Source of the DNA: CAZOLI01 sp964580675
Lineage (GTDB): Bacteria > Planctomycetota > MHYJ01 > CAYXQY01
NCBI GenBank assembly: GCA_964580675.1
Contig: CAZOLI010000061.1
Span: 1 to 11,947 of the forward strand
Length of the DNA: 11,947 nt
Direction of reading: 5' to 3'
Every line of letters starts with the position of its first letter. Positions within the stretch are counted from its first letter, which is position 1. The position numbers were made by a program, and so were the translations under genes. This document shows, piece by piece, positions 1 through 5,205 of this stretch. The notes beneath the pieces were generated by a model. The model was not told the DNA's origin. It was given only the letters and a program-made list of their open reading frames with translations, and made no database searches.

Positions 1-123
1 CCGAACCGGACCCTGCACGGGACGAAGCTGGTGTGGGACGGCAACTGGAACTTTTTTGTGCTCTACGTGAAGGAGGACCGGGACAGCGGGGACGTGGAAG
101 TGCTTGGGTTTGATTTGCCCTGA
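1..123 (+). CDS. C-terminal end of an unrecognised protein (5' truncated by window)
   Basis: Frame 1 is open from the first base to a TGA at 121-123, giving the last 40 residues of a protein that begins outside the window. The visible piece is rich in Trp, Phe, Val and Asp and ends in a segment with the pattern DSGDVEVLGFDLP. This alternation looks like closing beta strands of a beta-sandwich. It loosely recalls the end of a proprotein-convertase P-domain (typically W-T-L-x-V ... D-x-G-x-L-x-x-W-x-L), but the match is too short to name a family. The gene converges on the minus-strand lipoprotein gene, whose stop lies 41 bp away. The reading frame is secure enough; the function is unknown. Confidence 0.5.
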   Translation, partial: PNRTLHGTKLVWDGNWNFFVLYVKEDRDSGDVEVLGFDLP

Positions 124-164
124 ATAAACAGAACGAGGTATATGTAAATGAGAATACCAGCCGA

Positions 165-1397
165 TCATTTCCCGCTCTTCTGTTCATCCTCTCTAATCTC
201 TTTTTCCACGTTCTTCCAGTAAGGGGGGATCTGGCGCTTCAGTATCTTGTTTGCGGTCTTACGGATTCTTTGATCCGAATGATTTGTAAGTTCCTTCAGA
301 ACCGGACGAGCGATAACGGCGGACTCTCTCAAAAGACGCCTTGTCCCTCCGCGATTTTTTGAGGAGGTATTTTCGAATTCCCTTCCCGTTCGTTCTAAAA
401 ATTTCATTAGCCCATCACGCCGGGACCGGAGGTGAAGAAGTAATTTTTTGCCGAGATCTCCGTAATTTTTCCATATCCCCGTACTGCCCCAGATATTTCT
501 CCAGTGCCGGGTAATGGCCAGTTGATAATTTCCTTCATCCAGTGCTCTGATGAATTGAAGAACGCGTCGCCCCAATTTTTTTACGGGCAACGCGTTTAGC
601 GTCCCGAGAGATTGGAGACGTTGCTCCGCTTTTGCCAATTGCCCATTTATTATTTGGAGAATAACATCACTGAATGACGAACGGATCTGTTTCCCTCTTG
701 AGACGAAGTCTATTTGTTTGTCCGAATCCGGGTCCGTCGTCCGGACGAACAGGAAGCGTACCTTTACGGGATTCGCCGGAACCGCATGAAGGGCAATTCC
801 TGTGTTCCCTTCGTGCTTCTGTCCCAGGTAAACCTCATAACCCTTTGCCGTTTTCTCGATTTTTCTAACGTTCGGACGGACTGTACCGGGAATTTGGCTC
901 ATCTGTACTTTCGTATCAATAACACCGATCACGCAACGGTCCGAAAACTCATCATTTGATTTCATCCGATCCAGTTTCTCAAATAAGGCCCGGAACTGAT
1001 CGGAGGAGGAATTCTTCGTCGTAATTTCCAGACCGTCAAATTGGATTCTCGAAACAAACACGCGATCTATGTAGCGCTTTATTTTCATTTTAAAAGGCTT
1101 CACGTCGTCTGCCGATCTGATCACAAACGAATGTCTGCCCGAGAGGTTTTCCTTCTTCTTACCGTTGTTCATCGTTATGCCGGCCGGGCCATATTTTTTG
1201 GAACTGCATTTTCCTTCCGCGAGAACATCAAACGAAATGGTTTTGGCTTTACCTGTGTTATCCGGGGACCCGGTGGGGCTCTTACTCTTCCCGGATTCCT
1301 CCGGGTTTTTGCCACAACCAGAACAGAACAGCAGATATAGCATGAACAAAATAGAACAGAGGTTGACGAAGTATTTTTTGGTTTTTTTGAGGTTCAT
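165..1397 (-). CDS. Predicted lipoprotein of unknown function, C-terminal HEAT-like helices
   Basis: The 410-residue product starts with a basic n-region and a hydrophobic stretch ending in LLFCSGC. Cys28 is the likely lipidated residue, although Cys rather than Leu at -3 makes the lipobox imperfect. A Ser/Lys/Pro-rich linker (about 30-52) follows. A mostly beta-looking region (about 53-235) contains several VxF and IxF strands and no motif I recognise. The last third (about 240-400) is helical and Arg/Lys-rich. Residues around 355-392 resemble one HEAT/ARM-type repeat (ARPVLKELTNHSDQRIRKTA). The start is supported by AAGGA about 8 bases upstream on the minus strand. Two 60-base samples of this gene are about 47-48 % GC, against about 65 % in a sample of the Snf2 gene, which suggests different ancestry or relaxed selection. 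It is divergent from the DUF167 gene. The coding call is firm; the function is unknown. Confidence 0.75.
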   Translation of the reverse strand: MNLKKTKKYFVNLCSILFMLYLLFCSGCGKNPEESGKSKSPTGSPDNTGKAKTISFDVLAEGKCSSKKYGPAGITMNNGKKKENLSGRHSFVIRSADDVKPFKMKIKRYIDRVFVSRIQFDGLEITTKNSSSDQFRALFEKLDRMKSNDEFSDRCVIGVIDTKVQMSQIPGTVRPNVRKIEKTAKGYEVYLGQKHEGNTGIALHAVPANPVKVRFLFVRTTDPDSDKQIDFVSRGKQIRSSFSDVILQIINGQLAKAEQRLQSLGTLNALPVKKLGRRVLQFIRALDEGNYQLAITRHWRNIWGSTGIWKNYGDLGKKLLLHLRSRRDGLMKFLERTGREFENTSSKNRGGTRRLLRESAVIARPVLKELTNHSDQRIRKTANKILKRQIPPYWKNVEKEIREDEQKSGK

Positions 1398-1453
1398 GAC
1401 TTTTCCTTGCGGTATTCGAACAAATATGTTATCTCGTTTTTCTCATGTATGAT

Positions 1454-1468
1454 TGGACGCAGTGTCCA
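1454..1468. promoter_or_regulatory. Short inverted repeat in divergent promoter region
   Basis: The 116 bp between the divergent starts at 1397 and 1514 must hold promoters for both genes. It contains the perfect inverted repeat TGGAC-GCAGT-GTCCA, which could be an operator for a dimeric regulator. No -35/-10 pair with good spacing stands out, so the regulatory role is a guess from position alone. Confidence 0.2.
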
Positions 1469-1513
1469 GAAAAAAGTTCAATATATACCGGAATAATCGG
1501 AGAAGATAAGTTT

Positions 1514-1741
1514 ATGAATGACATACTGAACGTCAAAGTAACTCCTGGAGCCGACGATGTGAGCGTCGAACAGCTGTCGAAGAACGAATACCGGATATCG
1601 CTCACCGAACCGGCTTCGGAGGGCCGGGCCAACGAACAGCTCATCGCCGTGCTGGCCGCGTACTTCGATTATCCCGAAGATCGTTTTCAGATCGTCCACG
1701 GGCACCGGGACCGGAGCAAATACATCAAAATTCATAATTAA
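1514..1741 (+). CDS. DUF167/YggU (UPF0235) family protein
   Basis: This small cytosolic protein of 75 residues is close to the usual length of the family. Family hallmarks are visible in order: an N-terminal strand with KVTPGA (residues 8-13), then the central signature EPASEGRANEQLI (32-44), corresponding to the family pattern xPPVxGKANxxLI, and then VHGHRDRSKYIKI near the C-terminus, corresponding to the family's IxxGxxSRxKxVxI. Homologues are widespread in bacteria and archaea; their biochemical role is not established. I chose the ATG at 1514 because GGAG lies about 11 bases upstream and it matches the family start. An in-frame upstream ATG at 1445 would add 23 residues with no family similarity. 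The gene is divergent from the neighbouring lipoprotein gene, with 116 bp between start codons. Confidence 0.85.
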   Translation: MNDILNVKVTPGADDVSVEQLSKNEYRISLTEPASEGRANEQLIAVLAAYFDYPEDRFQIVHGHRDRSKYIKIHN

Positions 1742-2053
1742 CGGGGCAAATAACTGAGAGTAACGAATGGACAATCAAAATCCTGGAAACCCTGGTAATA
1801 AATGTTTGATCACATTGGGAAAAGAGGATAAATAGGGAATCCGATGGGGGCATATGAGAACGCGGTATATCGTCTCAAAAATCCAACAGTAAACCGGTAT
1901 GTTCGTACTTTTTACGATACGTAGAGGGGGGGTGTAAATTGAATACGGTCAGGAACAACTGGGTTTTTTAACCCGGTGCGTTGAAGGAATTTCTACACCG
2001 TGTCTTAGGTCATTACCTGTGCTCATTTTTTGAGAAATTTTTACCAAATTACC
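1742..2053. other. Gene-poor interval between DUF167 gene and exported pseudo-protease
   Basis: This 312 bp stretch is more AT-rich than its surroundings. It holds no ORF of convincing length. Two tiny ATG frames are present: 22 codons at 1767-1835, and 26 codons at 1844-1924 with GGGA 6 bases upstream. Small inverted repeats occur at 1903-1917 (TCGTA-CTTTT-TACGA) and around 1961-1974 (GGGTT-TTTT-AACCC). The second could be a weak hairpin terminator for the upstream gene but has no following T-run. It presumably contains the promoter of the gene at 2054, which I cannot place. Confidence 0.4.
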
Positions 2054-2884
2054 ATGAGAAAATACATCCAGCCTGTCGTTCTCTGTGTGCTTTTGCTTAC
2101 TGGATTCGTGTCTCTCGGTTTCACTCAGGAGGAGAACGGGGAAACGGAAACCGAAACGGAAAAACCCAAAGTCATCAAGGAGATCAACAGTGATCACCTC
2201 AGCAGTGCGGTGGCGGAGGTGGGTTGCCGCCGTGTGAAGGGAAACCGGTCCCGTCACGTGGGCACCGGCGGACTCGTCGTTTCGCCGGACGGTCTCGTGC
2301 TGGTCACCGACCTGAATCGCATCTATCCGTTTGAAGGGCCGAGAAAGGCCGGCGTGAAAATCAAAAACACCGAGGAAACAAAGGAAAGTGAAGGAAAGTA
2401 CACCGTCAAAATTGAGGATAAGACGTACATCGCAAAATATTACGCCATGATGAAGGCCATCAACCTCGGTCTCCTCAAAATCACCAATGCACCGGAGAAG
2501 AAAAAATTTAACCATCTGAAATTCACGAAAAAAGATGGTCTATCGAAGGGGGACAACGTGGTGGTCCGGCGAACGCACTCGGAGAACCTGAAGAAGTACG
2601 AATTTACAATTCGAGGCGGCAAAAAGACAAAGGCGGGTCATCAAATCTACATGACCAGAACCCACCTTGCCCGTCCTCCCCATATGCTGCTGGACCTCCA
2701 TCCGCTTGCGGATGACAGCAACAAAATCGTGGGTCTCGTTTCTGCCGCCCCGGCGAAGAAGAAGGGACGCGGAACCACCACCCACCGGGGCAGACCCCGA
2801 ATTGTCCTGTACTCGGATTTTCAATCGCTGATCGAAAACCCCGAAAAACACACCGTCTCCTCGGACGAGGACGGGGACAAATAA
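2054..2884 (+). CDS. Exported HtrA/trypsin-fold-like protein lacking the catalytic triad
   Basis: The 276-residue protein has a Sec signal peptide: basic MRKY, a hydrophobic core at residues 6-22, and probable cleavage around 22-25. A Glu/Thr-rich linker follows (26-37). The segment GTGGLVVSPDGLVLVTDL (70-87) closely matches the HtrA-type strand pair GSGxxISxDGYILTNNH. INLGLLKI (136-143) matches the family's (T)DLALLKI, and LSKGDNVVVRR (163-173) matches its LxxGDxVxxxG. In alignment by eye the catalytic His falls on Leu87, the Asp on Asn137, and the GNSGG serine loop (around 207-218) is absent, so it should not be proteolytic. NKIVGLVSAA (223-232) fits the final barrel strand. The tail is Lys/Arg- then Asp/Glu-rich. 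I prefer the ATG at 2054 to the in-frame TTG at 2030 because it places the signal peptide at the N-terminus. No Shine-Dalgarno is evident. The coding and export calls are firm; the fold assignment is moderate. Confidence 0.6.
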   Translation: MRKYIQPVVLCVLLLTGFVSLGFTQEENGETETETEKPKVIKEINSDHLSSAVAEVGCRRVKGNRSRHVGTGGLVVSPDGLVLVTDLNRIYPFEGPRKAGVKIKNTEETKESEGKYTVKIEDKTYIAKYYAMMKAINLGLLKITNAPEKKKFNHLKFTKKDGLSKGDNVVVRRTHSENLKKYEFTIRGGKKTKAGHQIYMTRTHLARPPHMLLDLHPLADDSNKIVGLVSAAPAKKKGRGTTTHRGRPRIVLYSDFQSLIENPEKHTVSSDEDGDK

Positions 2885-2892
2885 TATACGCA

Positions 2893-2906
2893 TACAGTTC
2901 GCTGTA
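2893..2906 (+). terminator. Small TTCG-loop hairpin just after the stop codon
   Basis: TACAG-TTCG-CTGTA lies 8 bases after the stop of the exported protein gene. The stem is only 5 bp and no T-tract follows, so it is at best a 3'-end stabiliser or part of a factor-dependent terminator. Confidence 0.25.
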
Positions 2907-3025
2907 CCCGGTTCCGAATGATGGAGTTTCAGGGACGGGAGTTGAAGCCCATAGGGTCCTCCTCTATCATCGCACCTCCGGATAGATGACGTTCGTGGGG
3001 CGGAACAAGGACCATTTGAGGGAGG

Positions 3026-3045
3026 TTCCGGGAGAACAACCGGAA
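3026..3045 (+). promoter_or_regulatory. Inverted repeat upstream of the DoxX gene
   Basis: TTCCGG (3026-3031) and CCGGAA (3040-3045) are separated by 8 bases and sit about 50 bases before the DoxX start codon, within a 213 bp intergenic region. A short T-containing run (GTTTTCT) follows. It could be a leader hairpin, an operator or a weak terminator; nothing in the sequence decides between these. Confidence 0.2.
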
Positions 3046-3097
3046 TGGGTGTTTTCTACTCCCATATGAATTCTTCGTTTTTTTGGAGAAAAATTCT

Positions 3098-3544
3098 ATG
3101 ATCAAGAAATATTTGTTCGGGGACCGGGGAAAAGACACCGGACTGCTGATACTTCGATTGTTGACGGGTCTCTACATGGCCCTCGCACATGGGTTCGGCA
3201 AAATCACCGCCGGTCCCGAAAAGTGGGCGGGACTTGGTGAGTCCATGGCCGTGTTTGGTATTACGTTTCTGCCCGTGCTCTGGGGGTTTCTGGCCGCCGT
3301 GGCGGAATTTTTCTGTGCACTGCTTGTCTCCATTGGATTTTACACCCGGGCCGCCGCGTTTCTTCTCTTCGCCACAATGGGGGTCGCCGGACTTTCGCAC
3401 CTGTCGAGAGGAGATGGGTTGGTCGGACACGGAAGTGCGGAGCTGGCGTTCGGGTACGCCATCACGTTTGTCGCCGTCATGTTTATGGGGGCCGGTCGAT
3501 ACAGTCTGGATCACTTTTTCTTTACCGATGATGACGATTCGTAA
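3098..3544 (+). CDS. DoxX-family integral membrane protein
   Basis: The 148-residue protein has four predicted membrane helices, at about 14-36, 50-77, 83-102 and 113-135, which is the usual size and topology of the DoxX family. Family features include LRLLTGLYMALAHGFGKI in helix 1, the acidic residue in AAVAEFF (about 66-72) of helix 2, and helix 4 ending in MGAGRYSLD, equivalent to the common GPGRxSLD ending. DoxX-like proteins are inner-membrane proteins linked in other bacteria to quinone, thiosulfate or redox-stress functions, but the family is broad and no substrate can be read from this sequence. The ATG at 3098 is chosen because GGAG lies 8-9 bases upstream. An alternative TTG at 3083 would overlap that ribosome-binding site. 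The gene appears monocistronic, with hundreds of bases of non-coding DNA on both sides. Confidence 0.87.
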   Translation: MIKKYLFGDRGKDTGLLILRLLTGLYMALAHGFGKITAGPEKWAGLGESMAVFGITFLPVLWGFLAAVAEFFCALLVSIGFYTRAAAFLLFATMGVAGLSHLSRGDGLVGHGSAELAFGYAITFVAVMFMGAGRYSLDHFFFTDDDDS

Positions 3545-3547
3545 CGA

Positions 3548-3561
3548 ACGGACGGGTCCGT
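3548..3561 (+). terminator. Palindrome directly after DoxX stop
   Basis: ACGGACGGGTCCGT begins 4 bases after the stop codon and can form a 5-bp stem with a CGGG loop. There is no U-tract, so it is not a classical intrinsic terminator. The position after a stop codon is the only argument for termination or transcript protection. Confidence 0.25.
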
Positions 3562-3707
3562 ACCGGTGGTGCCGGACTCGGCCCTGATTGGATGCAGCCG
3601 GGAGACGGAAGACGGACAGGTGTGCCGGATCGGGTTTTCTGAATGTGCACTCGCCGCTCCCGAATCAAGAACCCATGACGTCGGTGAACCGAAGCAGTCA
3701 ATTGACA

Positions 3708-3726
3708 CGGATCGAACAACGATCCG
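3708..3726. promoter_or_regulatory. 7-bp hairpin / inverted repeat
   Basis: CGGATCG (3708-3714) and CGATCCG (3720-3726) form a perfect inverted repeat around AACAA. No gene starts close by; the next start is at 3944. It could be a structural element of an unrecognised RNA or a protein-binding site. Confidence 0.25.
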
Positions 3727-3773
3727 GTGGAAAGAAACGTCAATGCGATGCGAACTCCCCACTCCGTTTTGAA

Positions 3774-3794
3774 GAATTGCTATTTCAGCAATTC
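3774..3794. promoter_or_regulatory. 8-bp AT-rich hairpin / inverted repeat
   Basis: GAATTGCT (3774-3781) and AGCAATTC (3787-3794) are perfect complements around ATTTC. TTTTGAA precedes and AAAAAT follows, which partly extends the symmetry. The T-run precedes the stem and the A-run follows it on the plus strand, so it does not look like a plus-strand terminator. It stands out against GC-rich surroundings. Confidence 0.3.
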
Positions 3795-3890
3795 AAAAAT
3801 ACGCATCGGTAACCCACGCACTCATAACCGAACCAGCCCGGAACCCCGGACACCGAACTGCATGAGCCGCCCGCCAAATAATCCCTATGA

Positions 3891-3930
3891 ACCAATCAAC
3901 CAATAAACCAATAAACTCATAAACCCAGAA
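3891..3930. repeat. Degenerate 8-bp tandem array (ACCAATAA type)
   Basis: Five consecutive 8-bp units fit the consensus ACCAATAA; the second and third are identical and the last diverges (ACCCAGAA). The array ends 13 bases before the start codon of the lipoprotein gene. The same unit family recurs at 4862-4930. Confidence 0.7.
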
Positions 3931-3943
3931 CTCACATCCTGTC

Positions 3944-4585
3944 ATGATCCAAACAACAATCCCCGAAAACACGACCTTTTCGCTGAGTCTGTTGCTGGCT
4001 TTCCTATTGCTGTTCGGCTGTGCCCCTTCCGGAAAACCCGGTGACGATCAAGCGGAAGAGCAAGAGAATGAACAGGAGGAGGAGCAAACAAATGACGACG
4101 CGAACGAACATCAAGACAAAAATGATCGTGAAAACGATGGTGAAAAACCGGAGGAACATCCGCCGTACCGTGAAATATCCATACCGGACCAGGAACACGG
4201 ATATCAGAATTTCGGGTCGACGGTCCTGGATTCCGAAAAGGAACTGAAGAATTTTTTGGACACGCAGGCCGCGGAAGAAACAAGAGGCTGGAACAAACTG
4301 CCGGCCTTCAAAAACGCACTGGAAAACGCCGAAATCGACTTTGACCGGGAGGCGCTTGTGCTGGTCCGCCAGGACGCGTCCCAGGGAAATATTCAGGTAG
4401 CGTTTAAACCCGACGTCAAAAATGATGACCAGCTTGTCGTCCGAATCACCAAAAAAGGAGAGGGCGGCATCGGATCATCCGTCATGCAGTACTATTGTTT
4501 CGGCCTCGCCGTTAACCGTGAAACCATATCCGAAGTGCAGATCAAACCGGAAGACGGAGAAACGGAAACACTTCAGGTCGAATAA
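3944..4585 (+). CDS. Lipoprotein with acidic linker and possible PrcB-like domain
   Basis: The 213-residue product has a lipoprotein signal peptide with a hydrophobic core at 11-25 and lipobox LFGC, making Cys26 the lipidated residue. Residues about 34-73 are a low-complexity linker made almost entirely of Glu, Asp, Asn, Gln and Lys, probably an extended spacer from the membrane. The globular part (about 78-205) runs through a segment with EKELKNFLDTQ (98-108), then IDFDREALVLVRQ (131-143), and ends in paired strands. The order 'residue-to-insert helix, DFxxExLVLV strand, QV-type strands' resembles the C-terminal domain of PrcB-type proteins, but key Gly/Thr positions of that family are not obvious, so this is only a suggestion. 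The ATG at 3944 is the sole start preserving the signal peptide. No Shine-Dalgarno is seen, and a repeat array ends 13 bases upstream. Confidence 0.7.
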   Translation: MIQTTIPENTTFSLSLLLAFLLLFGCAPSGKPGDDQAEEQENEQEEEQTNDDANEHQDKNDRENDGEKPEEHPPYREISIPDQEHGYQNFGSTVLDSEKELKNFLDTQAAEETRGWNKLPAFKNALENAEIDFDREALVLVRQDASQGNIQVAFKPDVKNDDQLVVRITKKGEGGIGSSVMQYYCFGLAVNRETISEVQIKPEDGETETLQVE

Positions 4586-4620
4586 ATTCGAAATCCGAAA
4601 TACGAAATCCGAAAAAGGAA
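4586..4620. repeat. Heptamer array (ATCCGAA type) abutting a stop codon
   Basis: Five 7-bp units fit ATCCGAA. The first base follows the lipoprotein TAA directly, and the second and fourth units are exact. The same heptamer lies downstream of the Snf2 gene at 9183-9196. Confidence 0.75.
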
Positions 4621-4680
4621 CGACGCACAACGCCTGATGCTTCATTTTCCGCTGATTCTGTTTTCTGTATTGTTTGCCGT

Positions 4681-4704
4681 TCTTTGCGTCTTCGCGTCTT
4701 TGCG
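4681..4704. repeat. Octamer array (TCTTTGCG)
   Basis: Three 8-bp units follow in register; the first and third are TCTTTGCG and the middle differs by T to C. The array is followed by CTCAC and a T/G-rich stretch. Confidence 0.65.
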
Positions 4705-4762
4705 CTCACAAATCTTGTTGTTTTTTTGTTGTTTGTTCCCTATCGGCAATCGCCCGCTGTTT

Positions 4763-4794
4763 CACACCCCCACACCCTTGCACCCCTGCACATT
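4763..4794. repeat. C-rich octamer array (CACACCCC / TGCACCCC)
   Basis: Four 8-bp units carry a shared CACCC core, with the last decaying to TGCACATT. Just before it (4741-4754), two 7-bp units of the TATCGGC/AATCGCC type belong with the next array. Confidence 0.5.
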
Positions 4795-4801
4795 ATGAAC
4801 G

Positions 4802-4836
4802 GCCTATCGCCAATCGCCTATCGCCCACCGCCTGCT
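4802..4836. repeat. Heptamer array (GCCTATC type)
   Basis: Five 7-bp units each begin with GCC. The first and third are GCCTATC, the second is GCCAATC, and the last two diverge. Confidence 0.7.
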
Positions 4837-4861
4837 GTTATATCCCCCAATCAACGAATTT

Positions 4862-4930
4862 ACCAATCAACTCATCAACGCATCACGCCTGCCGCCTGCT
4901 GTTTCCACGCATCAACCCATCAACGCATAA
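4862..4930. repeat. Octamer array (ACNCATCA type), interrupted
   Basis: Three 8-bp units at 4862-4885 and three more at 4907-4930 fit ACNCATCA. They are separated by a GCC-rich 21-base piece resembling the preceding heptamer array. ACCAATCA occurs here and in the array at 3891. Confidence 0.7.
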
Positions 4931-4972
4931 CGCACCACGCATCTCGCATCTCACCCAACGCAACACGCATAA
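4931..4972. repeat. Heptamer array (CGCATCT/CGCATAA type)
   Basis: Six 7-bp units follow the octamers without a gap; five of six start with CGCA. Two neighbouring units are identical (CGCATCT). Confidence 0.65.
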
Positions 4973-4999
4973 CGCGAATAACGCCACTAACGCAAATAA
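4973..4999. repeat. Nonamer array (CGCNANTAA type)
   Basis: Three 9-bp units start with CGC and end with TAA. They continue directly from the heptamers, so the unit has lengthened by two bases while keeping its CGC start. Confidence 0.65.
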
Positions 5000-5003
5000 C
5001 GCC

Positions 5004-5038
5004 TTACTCCTTACTGACCGCTCCTCACTCCTGACTCG
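5004..5038. repeat. Heptamer array (TNACTCC type)
   Basis: Five 7-bp units resemble TTACTCC, TCACTCC or TGACTCG. A decayed copy with GCTCC and TGACTCG continues to about 5055. Confidence 0.6.
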
Positions 5039-5070
5039 AGACGCTCCTGACTCGTAACGTATGCTCGCCT

Positions 5071-5106
5071 CTTTATCTTTATCCTTATCATGATCTTTAT
5101 CTACGG
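5071..5106. repeat. Hexamer array (CTTTAT type)
   Basis: Six 6-bp units are in register. Three are exactly CTTTAT and one is CCTTAT; the last merges into the hairpin at 5103. Confidence 0.65.
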
Positions 5107-5119
5107 TCCGAAGGACCGT
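5103..5119. promoter_or_regulatory. Perfect 7-bp hairpin upstream of the Snf2 gene
   Basis: ACGGTCC-GAA-GGACCGT is a perfect inverted repeat immediately after the hexamer array and 86 bases before the Snf2 start codon. No T-tract follows on either strand. It may be an operator, an mRNA leader stem, or a terminator for read-through from the left. Confidence 0.35.
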
Positions 5120-5170
5120 GACCATCCGGGTGTAACCCCTGCCGGCAACGCTTTATCATAAAAGGGAATA

Positions 5171-5187
5171 ATCGATTACACATCGAT
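5171..5187. promoter_or_regulatory. Doubled ATCGAT site before Snf2 start
   Basis: Two copies of the palindrome ATCGAT start 11 bp apart, roughly one helical turn, and the second ends 18 bases before the ATG. They could bind a regulator on one face of the helix or pair in the mRNA leader near the start codon. Role inferred from position only. Confidence 0.25.
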
Positions 5188-5205
5188 CCGAACTGAAATG
5201 GTGAC

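Larger units (their letters stand above)
3545..3943. other. Non-coding interval with hairpins and an octamer array
   Basis: No convincing gene lies in these 399 bp. The overlapping small ORFs on both strands (longest 83 aa) show no domain or ribosome-binding site. What is visible is an ACGGAC-GG-GTCCGT palindrome directly after the DoxX stop, two good hairpins at 3708-3726 and 3774-3794, and an 8-bp-period repeat at 3891-3930 ending just before the next gene. The region could hide a short structured RNA, but I recognise no known class. Confidence 0.4.
4586..5205. other. 620-bp non-coding interval made largely of short repeats
   Basis: This is the longest gene-free interval. Apart from about 60 bases at 4621-4680 and a TTG-rich stretch at about 4714-4736, most of it up to 5106 consists of degenerate tandem arrays with unit lengths of 6 to 9 bp, listed separately. 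The last 100 bases hold a perfect hairpin and a doubled ATCGAT site and should contain the promoter of the Snf2 gene. The small ORFs across it (up to 127 aa) only translate the repeats and are not genes. Confidence 0.65.

Noticed and set aside
127..184. Inverted repeat AACAGAA...TTCTGTT between converging genes as a bidirectional terminator
   Set aside because: The 37-base loop, a bulge, overlap with coding sequence and the lack of T-tracts make a terminator unlikely.
1453..1487. Promoter TTGGAC ... TATATA before the DUF167 gene
   Set aside because: Spacing between the two boxes is 23 bp, too long for a sigma70-type promoter.
1949..2515. Minus-strand ORF (188 aa) opposite the exported pseudo-protease
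   Set aside because: The plus strand has a signal peptide and fold motifs, whereas the minus-strand frame is His/Phe-rich with no features.
3566..3812. Small ORFs (68-83 aa) in both directions after DoxX
   Set aside because: They overlap each other and have no ribosome-binding site, domain or membrane signal.
4674..5057. Plus-strand ORFs of 116-127 aa between the lipoprotein and Snf2 genes
   Set aside because: They only translate the short tandem repeats in two frames. The composition (Ser, His, Thr, Pro) follows the repeat units.
3891..5106. CRISPR array
   Set aside because: Units are 6-9 bp, contiguous and degenerate. There are no 25-40 bp repeats with unique spacers and no cas genes.
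5131..5159. Promoter TGTAAC ... TATCAT before the Snf2 gene
   Set aside because: The spacing is right (17 bp) but the -35 match is only two of six bases, too weak to report.
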